A stretch of DNA of 64,000 bases from Pseudomonas tritici. Lineage in GTDB: Bacteria > Pseudomonadota > Gammaproteobacteria > Pseudomonadales > Pseudomonadaceae. The translations under genes and the position numbers were made by a program. This document shows, in pieces, positions 50,117 to 58,500 of this stretch (positions are counted from its first letter, which is position 1; each line of letters begins with the position of its first letter). The stretch spans positions 2,046,001 to 2,110,000 of the forward strand of contig NZ_CP077084.1 of the NCBI RefSeq assembly GCF_014268275.3, given 5' to 3'. The notes below the pieces were generated by a model that was not told the DNA's origin, ran no database searches, and was given only the letters and a program-made list of their open reading frames with translations.

Positions 50117-50806
50117 ATGAGCCAGACCGCGACGATTTTGGTCATTGATGACGAACCGCAGATCCGCAAATTCCTGCGCATCAGCCTGGCCTCCCAGGGC
50201 TACAAAGTGATTGAGGCCGGCACCGGCAGCGAAGGCCTGGCCCAGGCGGCACTGAGCAAGCCGGATTTGCTGGTGCTCGACCTTGGCTTGCCGGACATGG
50301 ACGGCCAGCAGGTGCTGCGCGAATTCCGTGAGTGGTCGACGGTGCCGGTGTTGGTGCTGTCGGTGCGGGCCAGTGAAGGGCAAAAAGTCGAAGCGCTTGA
50401 CGGTGGCGCCAATGACTATGTGACCAAACCCTTCGGCATCCAGGAGTTTCTCGCCCGGGTACGTGCGCTGCTGCGCCAGGCGCCCGCGGGTGAAGCCCAG
50501 GAAGCGGCCTTGCGGTTTGGCCCGTTGACGGTCGACCTGGCCTATCGCCGGGTGCTGCTGGACGGTGCCGAAGTGGCGCTGACGCGCAAGGAGTATGCGG
50601 TGCTCGCGCAGCTCGCCCGGCATCCGGGGCGGGTGATTACCCAGCAGCAATTGCTCAAGGATATCTGGGGCCCGACCCATACCGAGGACAGCCACTATCT
50701 GCGTATTGTGGTGGGGCATCTGCGACAGAAGCTGGCGGATGATCCGACTCAGCCGAGGTTTATCGTGACCGAGGCGGGGGTGGGGTATCGGTTGTTGAGT
50801 GCTTAG
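50117..50806 (+). CDS. kdpE: Response regulator KdpE (OmpR family)
   Basis: This 229-residue regulator has a receiver domain with ILVIDDEPQIRKFL, the phospho-acceptor aspartate in LLVLDLGLPDMDG, and the conserved lysine in YVTKPFGIQEF, followed by a winged-helix domain (LTRKEYAVLAQLARHPGRVI, GVGYRLL). It activates kdpFABC at low potassium. ATG 50117 is taken; an in-frame TTG at 50108 would add three residues. Confidence 0.96.
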   Translation: MSQTATILVIDDEPQIRKFLRISLASQGYKVIEAGTGSEGLAQAALSKPDLLVLDLGLPDMDGQQVLREFREWSTVPVLVLSVRASEGQKVEALDGGANDYVTKPFGIQEFLARVRALLRQAPAGEAQEAALRFGPLTVDLAYRRVLLDGAEVALTRKEYAVLAQLARHPGRVITQQQLLKDIWGPTHTEDSHYLRIVVGHLRQKLADDPTQPRFIVTEAGVGYRLLSA

Positions 50807-50824
50807 ATGTTTGGCGTCGGTTCC

Positions 50825-50902
50825 GACGCCATCGCGGGCAAGCCCGGCTCCCACAGGGGCGTGCATTCCAAAGGTGGGAGCTGGCTTGCCTGCGATGGCG
50901 TC
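50825..50902. repeat. REPIN: inverted REP pair after kdpE
   Basis: GACGCCATCGCGGGCAAGCC and GGCTTGCCTGCGATGGCGTC face each other, between kdpE and the convergent patatin-like gene. Confidence 0.85.
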
Positions 50903-50921
50903 ATCAGCAGCACCTTAACCC

Positions 50922-51959
50922 TCAACTCTGCTCACTCTCATACCGATCCAACGTATCACTGGCAATTTCCCTTCCCAGCGCAATCAACTCCGGCGCTTTG
51001 TAGAACTCGAAAAACCGGCACACCCGCTTCGGCACGTTGATCAGCACATCCGGCGGGTAGCCGGCAATCTTGTACTGCGCCAGCGAGGTTTGCATCACTT
51101 CGAAGCTCTGGTTGATCAAGTCGAGCAGCGACGCCGGGCCGACGTTATCGATGATGAATGAGCCGGTCGCTGACCTCGGTGCACCGGGTTTTTCCGGTGC
51201 GGCGGCGGGTTGTTGGGATTCCGGCTCGGCCGAGTCCAGCCACGGATTGATCTCTGCCGCTTGCGCCTCCAGTGCCTCTTGCTCCAGCTTCAGCAATTGT
51301 TCGGCCTGCTTGCGGCGAAACGGCAGGTGCGAACCGAGTGATTTCGCCAGGTTGTTGAAGCGACTCTTGAAGGCTGGCGGGCGTTGGATCACCGGCAACC
51401 GGTACTGCTTCTGGTTGGTGGCGTTGAGGTTGACCGCGATGATCAAGTCACAATGACTCGACACTACCGGCACGATGGGCAGCGGGTTGAGCAGGCCGCC
51501 GTCCACCAGCATGCGGTTGCCTTGCATCACCGGGGTGAACAGGCTGGGAATCGCCGCCGAAGCGCGCATGGCCTGGTGCAGGCAGCCTTCCTGGAACCAA
51601 ATTTCCTGCTGGTTGGTCAGGTCGGTGGCGACGGCGGTGTAGGGGATGCGCAGTTCTTCGATATTGATCTCACCGACGATCTTGCGGATCTGCCCGAAGA
51701 CCTTCTCGCCGCGAATCGCCCCCAGGCGAAAACTCACGTCGACCAAGCGCAGCACGTCGAGATAGTCGAGGCTTTCAATCCAGTTTCGATACTCCTCCAG
51801 CTTGCCGGCGGCGTAGATCCCGCCGACCACGGCCCCCATGGAACACCCGGCGACACAGGCGATGTCGTAGCCGCGCCGTTCGATTTCCTCGATAACCCCA
51901 ATATGGGCGTAGCCCCGGGCTCCGCCGGAGCCCAGCACCAAGGCAACACGTTTTTTCAT
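50922..51959 (-). CDS. Patatin-like phospholipase family protein
   Basis: This 345-residue protein is a patatin-type lipid acyl hydrolase of the RssA/YchK group. The oxyanion loop is LVLGSGGARGYAHIGVIEEI, the nucleophile serine is in the GxSxG motif GCSMGAVVGGIY, and the catalytic aspartate is in LVDGGLLNPLPIVPV. A proline/glutamine-rich linker and a C-terminal domain (about residues 250-345) follow. ATG 51959 (MKKRVALVLGSGG) is preferred to a longer frame without similarity. The lipid substrate is unknown. Confidence 0.9.
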   Translation of the reverse strand: MKKRVALVLGSGGARGYAHIGVIEEIERRGYDIACVAGCSMGAVVGGIYAAGKLEEYRNWIESLDYLDVLRLVDVSFRLGAIRGEKVFGQIRKIVGEINIEELRIPYTAVATDLTNQQEIWFQEGCLHQAMRASAAIPSLFTPVMQGNRMLVDGGLLNPLPIVPVVSSHCDLIIAVNLNATNQKQYRLPVIQRPPAFKSRFNNLAKSLGSHLPFRRKQAEQLLKLEQEALEAQAAEINPWLDSAEPESQQPAAAPEKPGAPRSATGSFIIDNVGPASLLDLINQSFEVMQTSLAQYKIAGYPPDVLINVPKRVCRFFEFYKAPELIALGREIASDTLDRYESEQS

Positions 51960-52187
51960 GGTCCATGTCCTTCCCAATGCAGGTGCCCACAATGCACCCA
52001 TTGAGGTGGCGGCTTCAATCTTCGCAAGGCATGTAATATTTTTCCTGAATACTCGCGGCGCTCGGGTATGCTCTGGGATGTTGGGGTATATAGGTACTAT
52101 CGATTTCAGGCTAAGGATTAGGCACTTTTCCATGTAGGCAACGTCTACAACGTACGACTGTTTTTTCTTTATTTTGAGGTGTCATCG

Positions 52188-52466
52188 ATGAAAGCCTGGA
52201 TGTGTGTGCCTGTGATCGTGTTGGCCCTGGCCGGTTGTGCCGGTAAAACCGCGTACCGCGACAGCTGTGGCTCGCAATTGGACGCCGCCTGGAAAGAACT
52301 GGACCTGGCCAAGGCTGAAGGTTTTGCCGGCACGGTGAGCTACTCCAAGGCCTTGTCTTTGTTGACCGGCGCCAAAACCCAGCAACAATTTGAAGCCTTT
52401 GAAGGCTGCTCCAATAAAGCCGAGAAAGCGCGGTTCTATATTCGTGAGTCTCGCGCCGGGCGTTGA
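52188..52466 (+). CDS. Small lipoprotein of unknown function
   Basis: This 92-residue protein has a lipoprotein signal (MKAWMCVPVIVLALAGCAGK, lipobox LAGC) and a mature domain with two cysteines (DSCGSQLDAAWKELDLAKAE; FEAFEGCSNKAEKARFYIR). TGAGGTG precedes the ATG. It is divergent from the patatin gene and followed by a CHAD protein gene. No function is recognised; it resembles small conserved Pseudomonas lipoproteins. Confidence 0.8.
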   Translation: MKAWMCVPVIVLALAGCAGKTAYRDSCGSQLDAAWKELDLAKAEGFAGTVSYSKALSLLTGAKTQQQFEAFEGCSNKAEKARFYIRESRAGR

Positions 52467-52549
52467 CGCGTAGCAGCTGTCGAGTGCAACGAGGCTGCGT
52501 CGGCGGCCATGAGTTACCTGGGAATTTTCGTCGTCAGGGGGAGGAAGGG

Positions 52550-53311
52550 ATGTCAGCTTTGGTCGATCAGTTAGTCGCTCAGGTCATTGGCCTGGAAGTA
52601 GGGTTACTGAGCTGCCAGGCTCGCCTCGCCGCCGTCACCGACGATGAAGCCTTGCATGACCTGCGCACCACTGTGCGCCGACTGCGCAGCCTGTTGCGCC
52701 CCCTGCGTGGGTTGCCAGGGGTTGAACAGCTTGAATCGGCCGCCAGCAGTGTGGGCCAGATGACAACGCCGCTACGCGACCGTGAGGTGCTGGCGGCGTA
52801 TTTGCATCAGCATGGCCATCACGAGGCCGCTGACCGGCGCCTACGCCTGCAACCCGATGCCTATCGCCAGGTGGCACAAAGCCCGGAAGTTGCCCATTTG
52901 CTGCGGATACTCGACGCCTTCCCGCGTTTTATTCGTGCCTCTGAACACCAGAAACTGCTCAAAGGCCTGCGCCCACGTATCGAGAAGCGTCTGGCCAAGC
53001 AATGGCAGAAACTCGGTGAAGCCTTGAAAGACCCCGACCATGATCGCCACCGCCTGCGGTTGCTGATCAAGCGCGTGCGCTACGCGGCGGAAGCGTATCC
53101 CGAGCTGGACAAGTTGCCTGCCAACGCCATGTCACGCCTGAAAAAAGCCCAGGCTACCCTCGGGGATTGGCATGACTGCTGGCAGTGGTTGGCCCAGGCC
53201 GAGCACCAGGCAGACCTGCAACCTTGTGTTGCGGTATGGCATCGCACCATGGCCAAGGCGGAAGGGCAGGCCGATCGCGTGCTGGACAAACTCAGCGCCG
53301 ATTGTTTCTGA
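52550..53311 (+). CDS. CHAD-domain protein
   Basis: This 253-residue helical protein has the CHAD pattern of conserved histidines and basic residues (ALHDLRTTVRRLRSLLRPL; DRHRLRLLIKRVRYAAEAYP; LGDWHDCWQWL). CHAD domains bind polyphosphate and are often linked to CYTH phosphatases or phosphate metabolism; no CYTH gene is visible nearby. GAGGAAGGG precedes the ATG at 52550; the frame is open 29 codons further upstream but without a ribosome site. Confidence 0.88.
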   Translation: MSALVDQLVAQVIGLEVGLLSCQARLAAVTDDEALHDLRTTVRRLRSLLRPLRGLPGVEQLESAASSVGQMTTPLRDREVLAAYLHQHGHHEAADRRLRLQPDAYRQVAQSPEVAHLLRILDAFPRFIRASEHQKLLKGLRPRIEKRLAKQWQKLGEALKDPDHDRHRLRLLIKRVRYAAEAYPELDKLPANAMSRLKKAQATLGDWHDCWQWLAQAEHQADLQPCVAVWHRTMAKAEGQADRVLDKLSADCF

Positions 53312-53402
53312 GCCGGTCCGGCTTTTGGCCGGAATAGGCGCTGCACCTCATGGGGCCGATGATTAAGATCACCCATCTGTTCCTTCTGATGTGAGACGCG
53401 CC

Positions 53403-54200
53403 ATGCGCTTTAGTGATTTGCTCGACGCCGCACGAAGCAACCCGCTGGATGTGACCATCCCCGCCGAATGGGCCCAGGGCCGCGCAACGTTTGGTGGGCT
53501 GGTCGCCGCATTGCAATACGAAGCCCTGCGCGCCCAGGTGCCAGCTGATCGGCCTTTACGATCACTGGCAATCACCTTTGTTGGCCCGGTCGCGCCGGAC
53601 GTTTCTGCCAGTTATCAAGTCGAAGTGTTGCGCGAAGGCAAGGCCGTCAGCCAGTTGCTCGGCCGCGTAGTGCAGAACGGTGAAGTGGCGACACTGGTAC
53701 AAGCCAGTTTCGGCGCCTCCCGTGAGTCGGAAATTGCTGTCGAGAGTGAAGCGCCGCCCGTGTTCAAACACTGGGACGAGTGTCAGGAACTGCCCTATAT
53801 CAAGGGCGTTACCCCTGAATTCATGCGCCACCTGGCGATGCGCTGGAGTGTGGGCGGCTTGCCGTTTACCGGCAACAAATCCCGCGACATGGGCGGTTGG
53901 GTGCGTTTACGCGGGGATGTGAAAGAAGAGCCACTGACCGAGGCGCATATCCTCGCCCTGGTCGACGCCTGGCCGCCGGCCTTGCTGCCGCACCTGAAAA
54001 AGCCAGCGCCGGGCAGCACCCTGACCTGGACCATCGAGTTCATCCAACCCCTGCAGACTCTGAGCACCCTCGACTGGTGCCAGTACCACGTCACCATCGA
54101 ACACGCCCGCGACGGCTACGGCCATGCCGCTGCCGCGTTATGGAGCCCGACCGGCGAATTGATCGCCATCAGCCGCCAGACCGTGGTGGTCTTCGCCTGA
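53403..54200 (+). CDS. Acyl-CoA thioesterase family protein (TesB-like, double hot dog)
   Basis: This 265-residue protein has the double-hotdog thioesterase pattern with PAEWAQGRATFGGLVAALQYEAL near the N-terminus and a second half ending YGHAAAALWSPTGELIAISRQ. Such proteins hydrolyse acyl-CoA thioesters of unknown chain length. ATG 53403 is preferred to an in-frame GTG at 53391. It ends two bases before the convergent downstream gene. Confidence 0.85.
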   Translation: MRFSDLLDAARSNPLDVTIPAEWAQGRATFGGLVAALQYEALRAQVPADRPLRSLAITFVGPVAPDVSASYQVEVLREGKAVSQLLGRVVQNGEVATLVQASFGASRESEIAVESEAPPVFKHWDECQELPYIKGVTPEFMRHLAMRWSVGGLPFTGNKSRDMGGWVRLRGDVKEEPLTEAHILALVDAWPPALLPHLKKPAPGSTLTWTIEFIQPLQTLSTLDWCQYHVTIEHARDGYGHAAAALWSPTGELIAISRQTVVVFA

Positions 54201-54202
54201 CC

Positions 54203-54565
54203 TCAATGCCTGTGGCGCTGCTGCCAAGCGCGCCACCAGCTACCGCTCAATACAAAACGCGGAAAGGTCACGAACTGCTCAACCACCAGGCGTTGTACTG
54301 CGTCTTTACGATCACTGAACGGCTCACTGGCCTGGGCTTCCAGGCTATGGCCATGGCGCTGTAGCGCCAAGCCGGCCAGGATGCCGACAACGCCGACGGC
54401 AAAACTGGCCAGGCTCAGGCTGAATACCCCGGATACGATCAACAGGAACCCGACGATAAACAGCGGCACGGCAATCAGGTGCAACGCCAGGTTGGTCGGG
54501 TGCTGATGGTTTTGCGGGTAGCTGCGCCATTGCCAGGCGGGGAGATTGGGGTGACGTTTGCCCAT
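54203..54565 (-). CDS. Small membrane protein, DUF962/Mpo1-like
   Basis: This 120-residue protein has the HPTNLALHLIAVPLFIVGFL region and an EASEPFSDRKD-like acidic segment (AQASEPFSDRKDAVQRLVVE), plus two central hydrophobic helices. The His/Asn motif and helix layout resemble the DUF962/Mpo1 family (dioxygenase-related). The assignment is from pattern only. It is convergent with the thioesterase gene. Confidence 0.65.
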   Translation of the reverse strand: MGKRHPNLPAWQWRSYPQNHQHPTNLALHLIAVPLFIVGFLLIVSGVFSLSLASFAVGVVGILAGLALQRHGHSLEAQASEPFSDRKDAVQRLVVEQFVTFPRFVLSGSWWRAWQQRHRH

Positions 54566-54680
54566 GATGGTGAATCCTCTGTCCGTTGAAATAGCCTGGG
54601 CAGAGTTTAGGTGGGAGCGGCTGGGGCGGCGAATTGGGGCTAACTATGGGGGTCATAGAGCGCAATTGCCGCAAGCCACT

Positions 54681-55090
54681 TTATGCCCAAATTACGCAGT
54701 CATGGTCATCCAAGTGCACCAGAAAAGTGAGTTCGATATCGGCCACCCAAAATGGGTATCCGATCGATTCACCTAGGATGTCTGCAATGTCTTGGGAATT
54801 GCTGACCGTCCAAGCGCTGTACGTTGAGTCGAGCACTAATAGAATCAGTTTTTTTTAATGATGCGATGCTGTATTTCTTTCCAGAAGTCGGGTTGTGCTC
54901 GGTGCTTTTTTCGAACAGTTTGACCGGGTCGAGTATATCGCTTTCTGATTTGAAGAACTTTCTCGTCAGAGCGTGGATGAAAGTGGCAAGTTCGCTCGAT
55001 TGCAGTTTCTAGAGCGGATATGCAGCTTTTTAAAGCTTGGCCTATTTCCTTTTCAAGGTGACTCAATACTCTGGTACCGTTTGGATGTGT
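54681..55090 (-). pseudogene. Frameshifted relic gene downstream of the Rhs immunity gene
   Basis: Reading the minus strand, protein-like sequence continues across three frames: first LSHLEKEIGQALKSCISALE (from about 55070), then, after a shift between about 55010 and 54990, SELATFIHALTRKFFKSESD and KLFEKSTEHNPTSGKKYS, then, after a T8 run at 54849-54856 (A8 on this strand, seven would restore the frame), DSTYSAWTVSNSQDIADILG and GYPFWVADIELTFLVHLDDH, ending with CVIWA and TAA (54683-54681). No start codon of normal type is seen. AT-rich like the neighbouring immunity gene. It is probably an old immunity gene left by an exchange of Rhs tails; sequencing error in the A-run cannot be excluded for the second shift. 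Confidence 0.6.
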
Positions 55091-55113
55091 GTTTGCGAGT
55101 TAAAACACTCGAA

Positions 55114-55521
55114 CTATTTGAAGTAGTAGTCGTCCGGTCCGTTAATATAAACATTAGGATCTTTAAGTGAAATGAATTTTGCATTGAACTTTATGGAAGC
55201 GTTGTTGCTGACGGCTTCAAATGTGAAATAGTCACTATCTTTGTTGATGTTTACGGTAAATACCTCATGTGCAGGAATATTTGAAATTTTTAAGTCTTTG
55301 ATTTCATAAAAAGTTAGACCTAATCTACACATGTTATACCCTTTATTCTTCCATTTTTCTGGTAAGTTATCTGGAAACTCGGGTATGTCGAAACCCATGC
55401 CAATACAAGGTTGGTCATTTTCTATCCTTATAGAAAAAAGAGCTATTTTTCCAATTTCAATAGAGGAGCTAAAAAGTTTGTTAAAAAATATGCTTCCATC
55501 TAAGTCATTCCAGTATTTCAT
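55114..55521 (-). CDS. Imm50-type immunity protein of the Rhs toxin
   Basis: This 135-residue acidic protein begins two bases after the rhs stop, the position of a cognate immunity gene. The segments FDIPEFPDNLPEKWKNKG and LTFYEIKDLKIS fit the Imm50 family as I recall its pattern. The gene is AT-rich and lacks Pseudomonas codon bias. It would neutralise the nuclease tail encoded by the preceding gene. Cognate pairing is inferred from adjacency. Confidence 0.8.
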   Translation of the reverse strand: MKYWNDLDGSIFFNKLFSSSIEIGKIALFSIRIENDQPCIGMGFDIPEFPDNLPEKWKNKGYNMCRLGLTFYEIKDLKISNIPAHEVFTVNINKDSDYFTFEAVSNNASIKFNAKFISLKDPNVYINGPDDYYFK

Positions 55522-55523
55522 GC

Positions 55524-58500
55524 TTATTTCCTGAATGGATAATGTTTTTTTGCTCCTTCGATATAACCTTTTCGAGGCTTGTCGATTGGCCGCAAATTGA
55601 AGTGCGAAGAGTGATCTCCAATGCTATCTACTCTACCGAATTTATGGCCCGCTGAGTGGTCTTGAATAAGGATTTTTGAACCATTTGATCTTGTAAATTG
55701 ATATACCCTTGTGTCGATGGGCATACCGTTGTCATCCAGTATTCTTTTTTCATTTTTGTCCGTCATTTTTTCAATAGCGTATTGTTTGGTCTTTCCTGTG
55801 TCTGGGTCTACTACCATGTCCGGGCTCTGGCTCATTGGTATACCGGCATCTCTTTTCGCTCCTCTGAAAGCGCCTTTGCGTGAAATATCGGGTGCTTCTG
55901 GTTCATTCCATGTTTTACAGGCTGACGGGTATTTCCCTTTCGGCGGGCAGTTGGCGCTCAGCCCTAGCGGATCCACCCACCCAGTAGGATTTGGTACGTA
56001 CTGGTAGGCATTGATCCCACCCGCGAGCTTCACCGGATCCGGTGTCAGGTAACGACCAATATCCGGATTGTAGTAGCGATGGCGGTTGTAGTGCAGTCTG
56101 CTTTCCGGGTCGAAGTATTGGCCCTGGAAGCGCAGCGGGTTGTCGATTTTATTGGCGTCGAGGCGGGTGATTTCGCCGTAGGCGCGGTAATGGGCGGACC
56201 AGACGACTTCACCGTTAGGGGCGGTGAGTTCTTGTGGTGTGCCAAGGTGGTCGAGTTGGTAGTAGTAGGGCTTTGTTTCTTTTGGGCCGAAACGTTCCTG
56301 TTCGCCTTGGGAGTGGTGGACGCGGGTGAGGCGGCTTAGCGGGTCGTAGTGGTAATGGCTTTCGCCTTTGCGGGTGTCGATGAGGCGGGTGAGGTTGCCG
56401 GATTTGTCGTAGTGGTATTGGCGCTGATATATCGCACCTTCGACGTCGCATAGGCCATGGTTGAACAAGCGTCCTTGTTCGTCGTATTGGTAGCTGCTGA
56501 GTAGACTTCCTTGGCCTCTTTGGTGTTCTCGACCCGTATCAAATCGGTGGGCGGTGAGCGTGCGGCCATTGAGCTCTACTTTCTCGAGTTGACCGCCTTT
56601 GCTGTGATTGAACACCAGGCGATTGTTGTCCGGCAAACGTAGGTTTTTAAGTTGGCCGCAGGCGTCGTAGCCATAACGCAGAGTGCCCCAGCCCTGGTGC
56701 TCGGCGGTGAGGCGGTTCTGGGGATCGTATTCGTAGGCCAGCGCCCAGTGGCCGTCGTCGACGCTGAGGAGGTTGCCTTGGCGGTCGTAGGCGTAATCGA
56801 CGATGTTGCCGTCGGGTAGGGTTTTTCTTACGAGTCGTCCGGCGTGATCGCGCTCGTAGCGGGTGACTAGCTGACTGCCGTCGTCGCCGTGTTCGGTCTT
56901 TTCTTGCAGGTTGCCGTTCAGGTCATAAACGTAAGCGGTGCGCTGGCCGTCAAACCCGGTTTCCTGTTGGATCAGGCCATTGCTGTGGTACTGGAGCCGG
57001 TAAGTTTCGCCGACTTCGTTTTCGATTTCGGTCAGCAACAACCGCACGTTGTCGTAACGGTATTTGACCTGGGTGCCATCGGCGTTGATGCGGCGACTGA
57101 TCAGGTGCAGGCCGTCGGCGTATTCGTAGCGGGTGATATTTCCCAGTTCATCGCGGTCGGAGGTGATTTTTCCGTAGGGGTTGTAGCTGTATTCCCGCGT
57201 TGCGCCGTCAGGCTGAGTCACTTTCAGCAAGCGGCCTGCTGCATCCCACTGATACTGAGTCAGCGCGCCATGTTCATCCTCACGCGCAACCTGCCGCCCC
57301 AGATCGTCATAGCGATAGCGCTTGATCCCGCCATTCGGTAGCAGCTCTTCAAGCAGTTGTCCGCGTTCATTCCAAACCAGCTTCTGACAGCTGTGATCCT
57401 GATACCAAAACCCAACCAGCTGCCCATATTTGTTGTAGCTGTAGTCAGTAGCGTTGCTGTCAGGATCGGTCCTGCGCGTAACGTCGCCTTGGTCATTACG
57501 CTCATACTTCCAAACCGCTTCACCACGCCGCACAACCCGTACGAACCCATTCTCATGCTCGTAGGAAGTCGGCTCATCATCCCCAGGAAACAACGCCACC
57601 AAGCGTCCGGCTTCGTAGTACTGGTAGGCCGTGATCGCGCCGAGAGGATCCTGCTCAACCGTCAGCCGGCCTTTCTCATCGTAGGATTTAAAGTGCTCGG
57701 CACCATCCGGATCCACCCGCTGCACCAGCCGCGCCCGCTGGTCATGCACGTAGACTTCCTGGCTGCCATCGGCGTTAAAAACCGTGACCTGCCCGTTGTC
57801 ATCCCACACATACCGCGTGTCCGTCTGCGAAAAGCTTGCCCAATGCCGGACACACCGCGCCGCCTTACCAGACCGTTCCCATTCCCAAAAGAAACTCGCC
57901 CCACCGGCCAGTCCGCGCTCAAGAATGACGTGCTGATCGTCGTACCGATAAACCTCACTTTCGCCTACAGCGTTAGTCGCTGAAACCAACCGACCAGCAG
58001 CGTCATAGGCGTAGGAAACAACGTTCTGCTCCGTCACCCAGACAAACGGACCGTCATCCACAGCCCGCTCAGTCTGGTAATCCACCGCAACAATGCGGCC
58101 CGACGCGTAGCGCAAAAACAACGAGCGTCCCACACCGTTGTCCAGCCGCTCGATCTGCCCGAGGTAGTTACGGAAAATGCGCAGCCGGTTGTCATACGCG
58201 TCGCTGATTGCTGTCAGCACACCGTCACGCAAGTGGTAGAAACGCGACGCCTGAGCCAGCACCAGCTCATCAGGCAACGCCCCCAAGTAGATCGCCGCTT
58301 CGGCAAGGCTGTTGGTGATCGCGGGCCGAGAAGCAGATGGCAAGGGCAGGGTGGTGGAGCGATTCTCATGGTCTGACCACACCACCGAATCACCAGAAAC
58401 CGCGAGCCGATGCGCCAGCGAGTGACTCCAGCCAAACCCCAGCCCGCAATCCACTTCCACCGCACTGGTGCGGTACAACAGTGTCCACTCAAACGGCAAA

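Noticed and set aside
54824..55012. A 62-codon plus-strand frame in the spacer behind the Rhs immunity gene
   Set aside because: The minus strand over the same bases carries a much more protein-like, frameshifted sequence, so the plus frame is likely a shadow.
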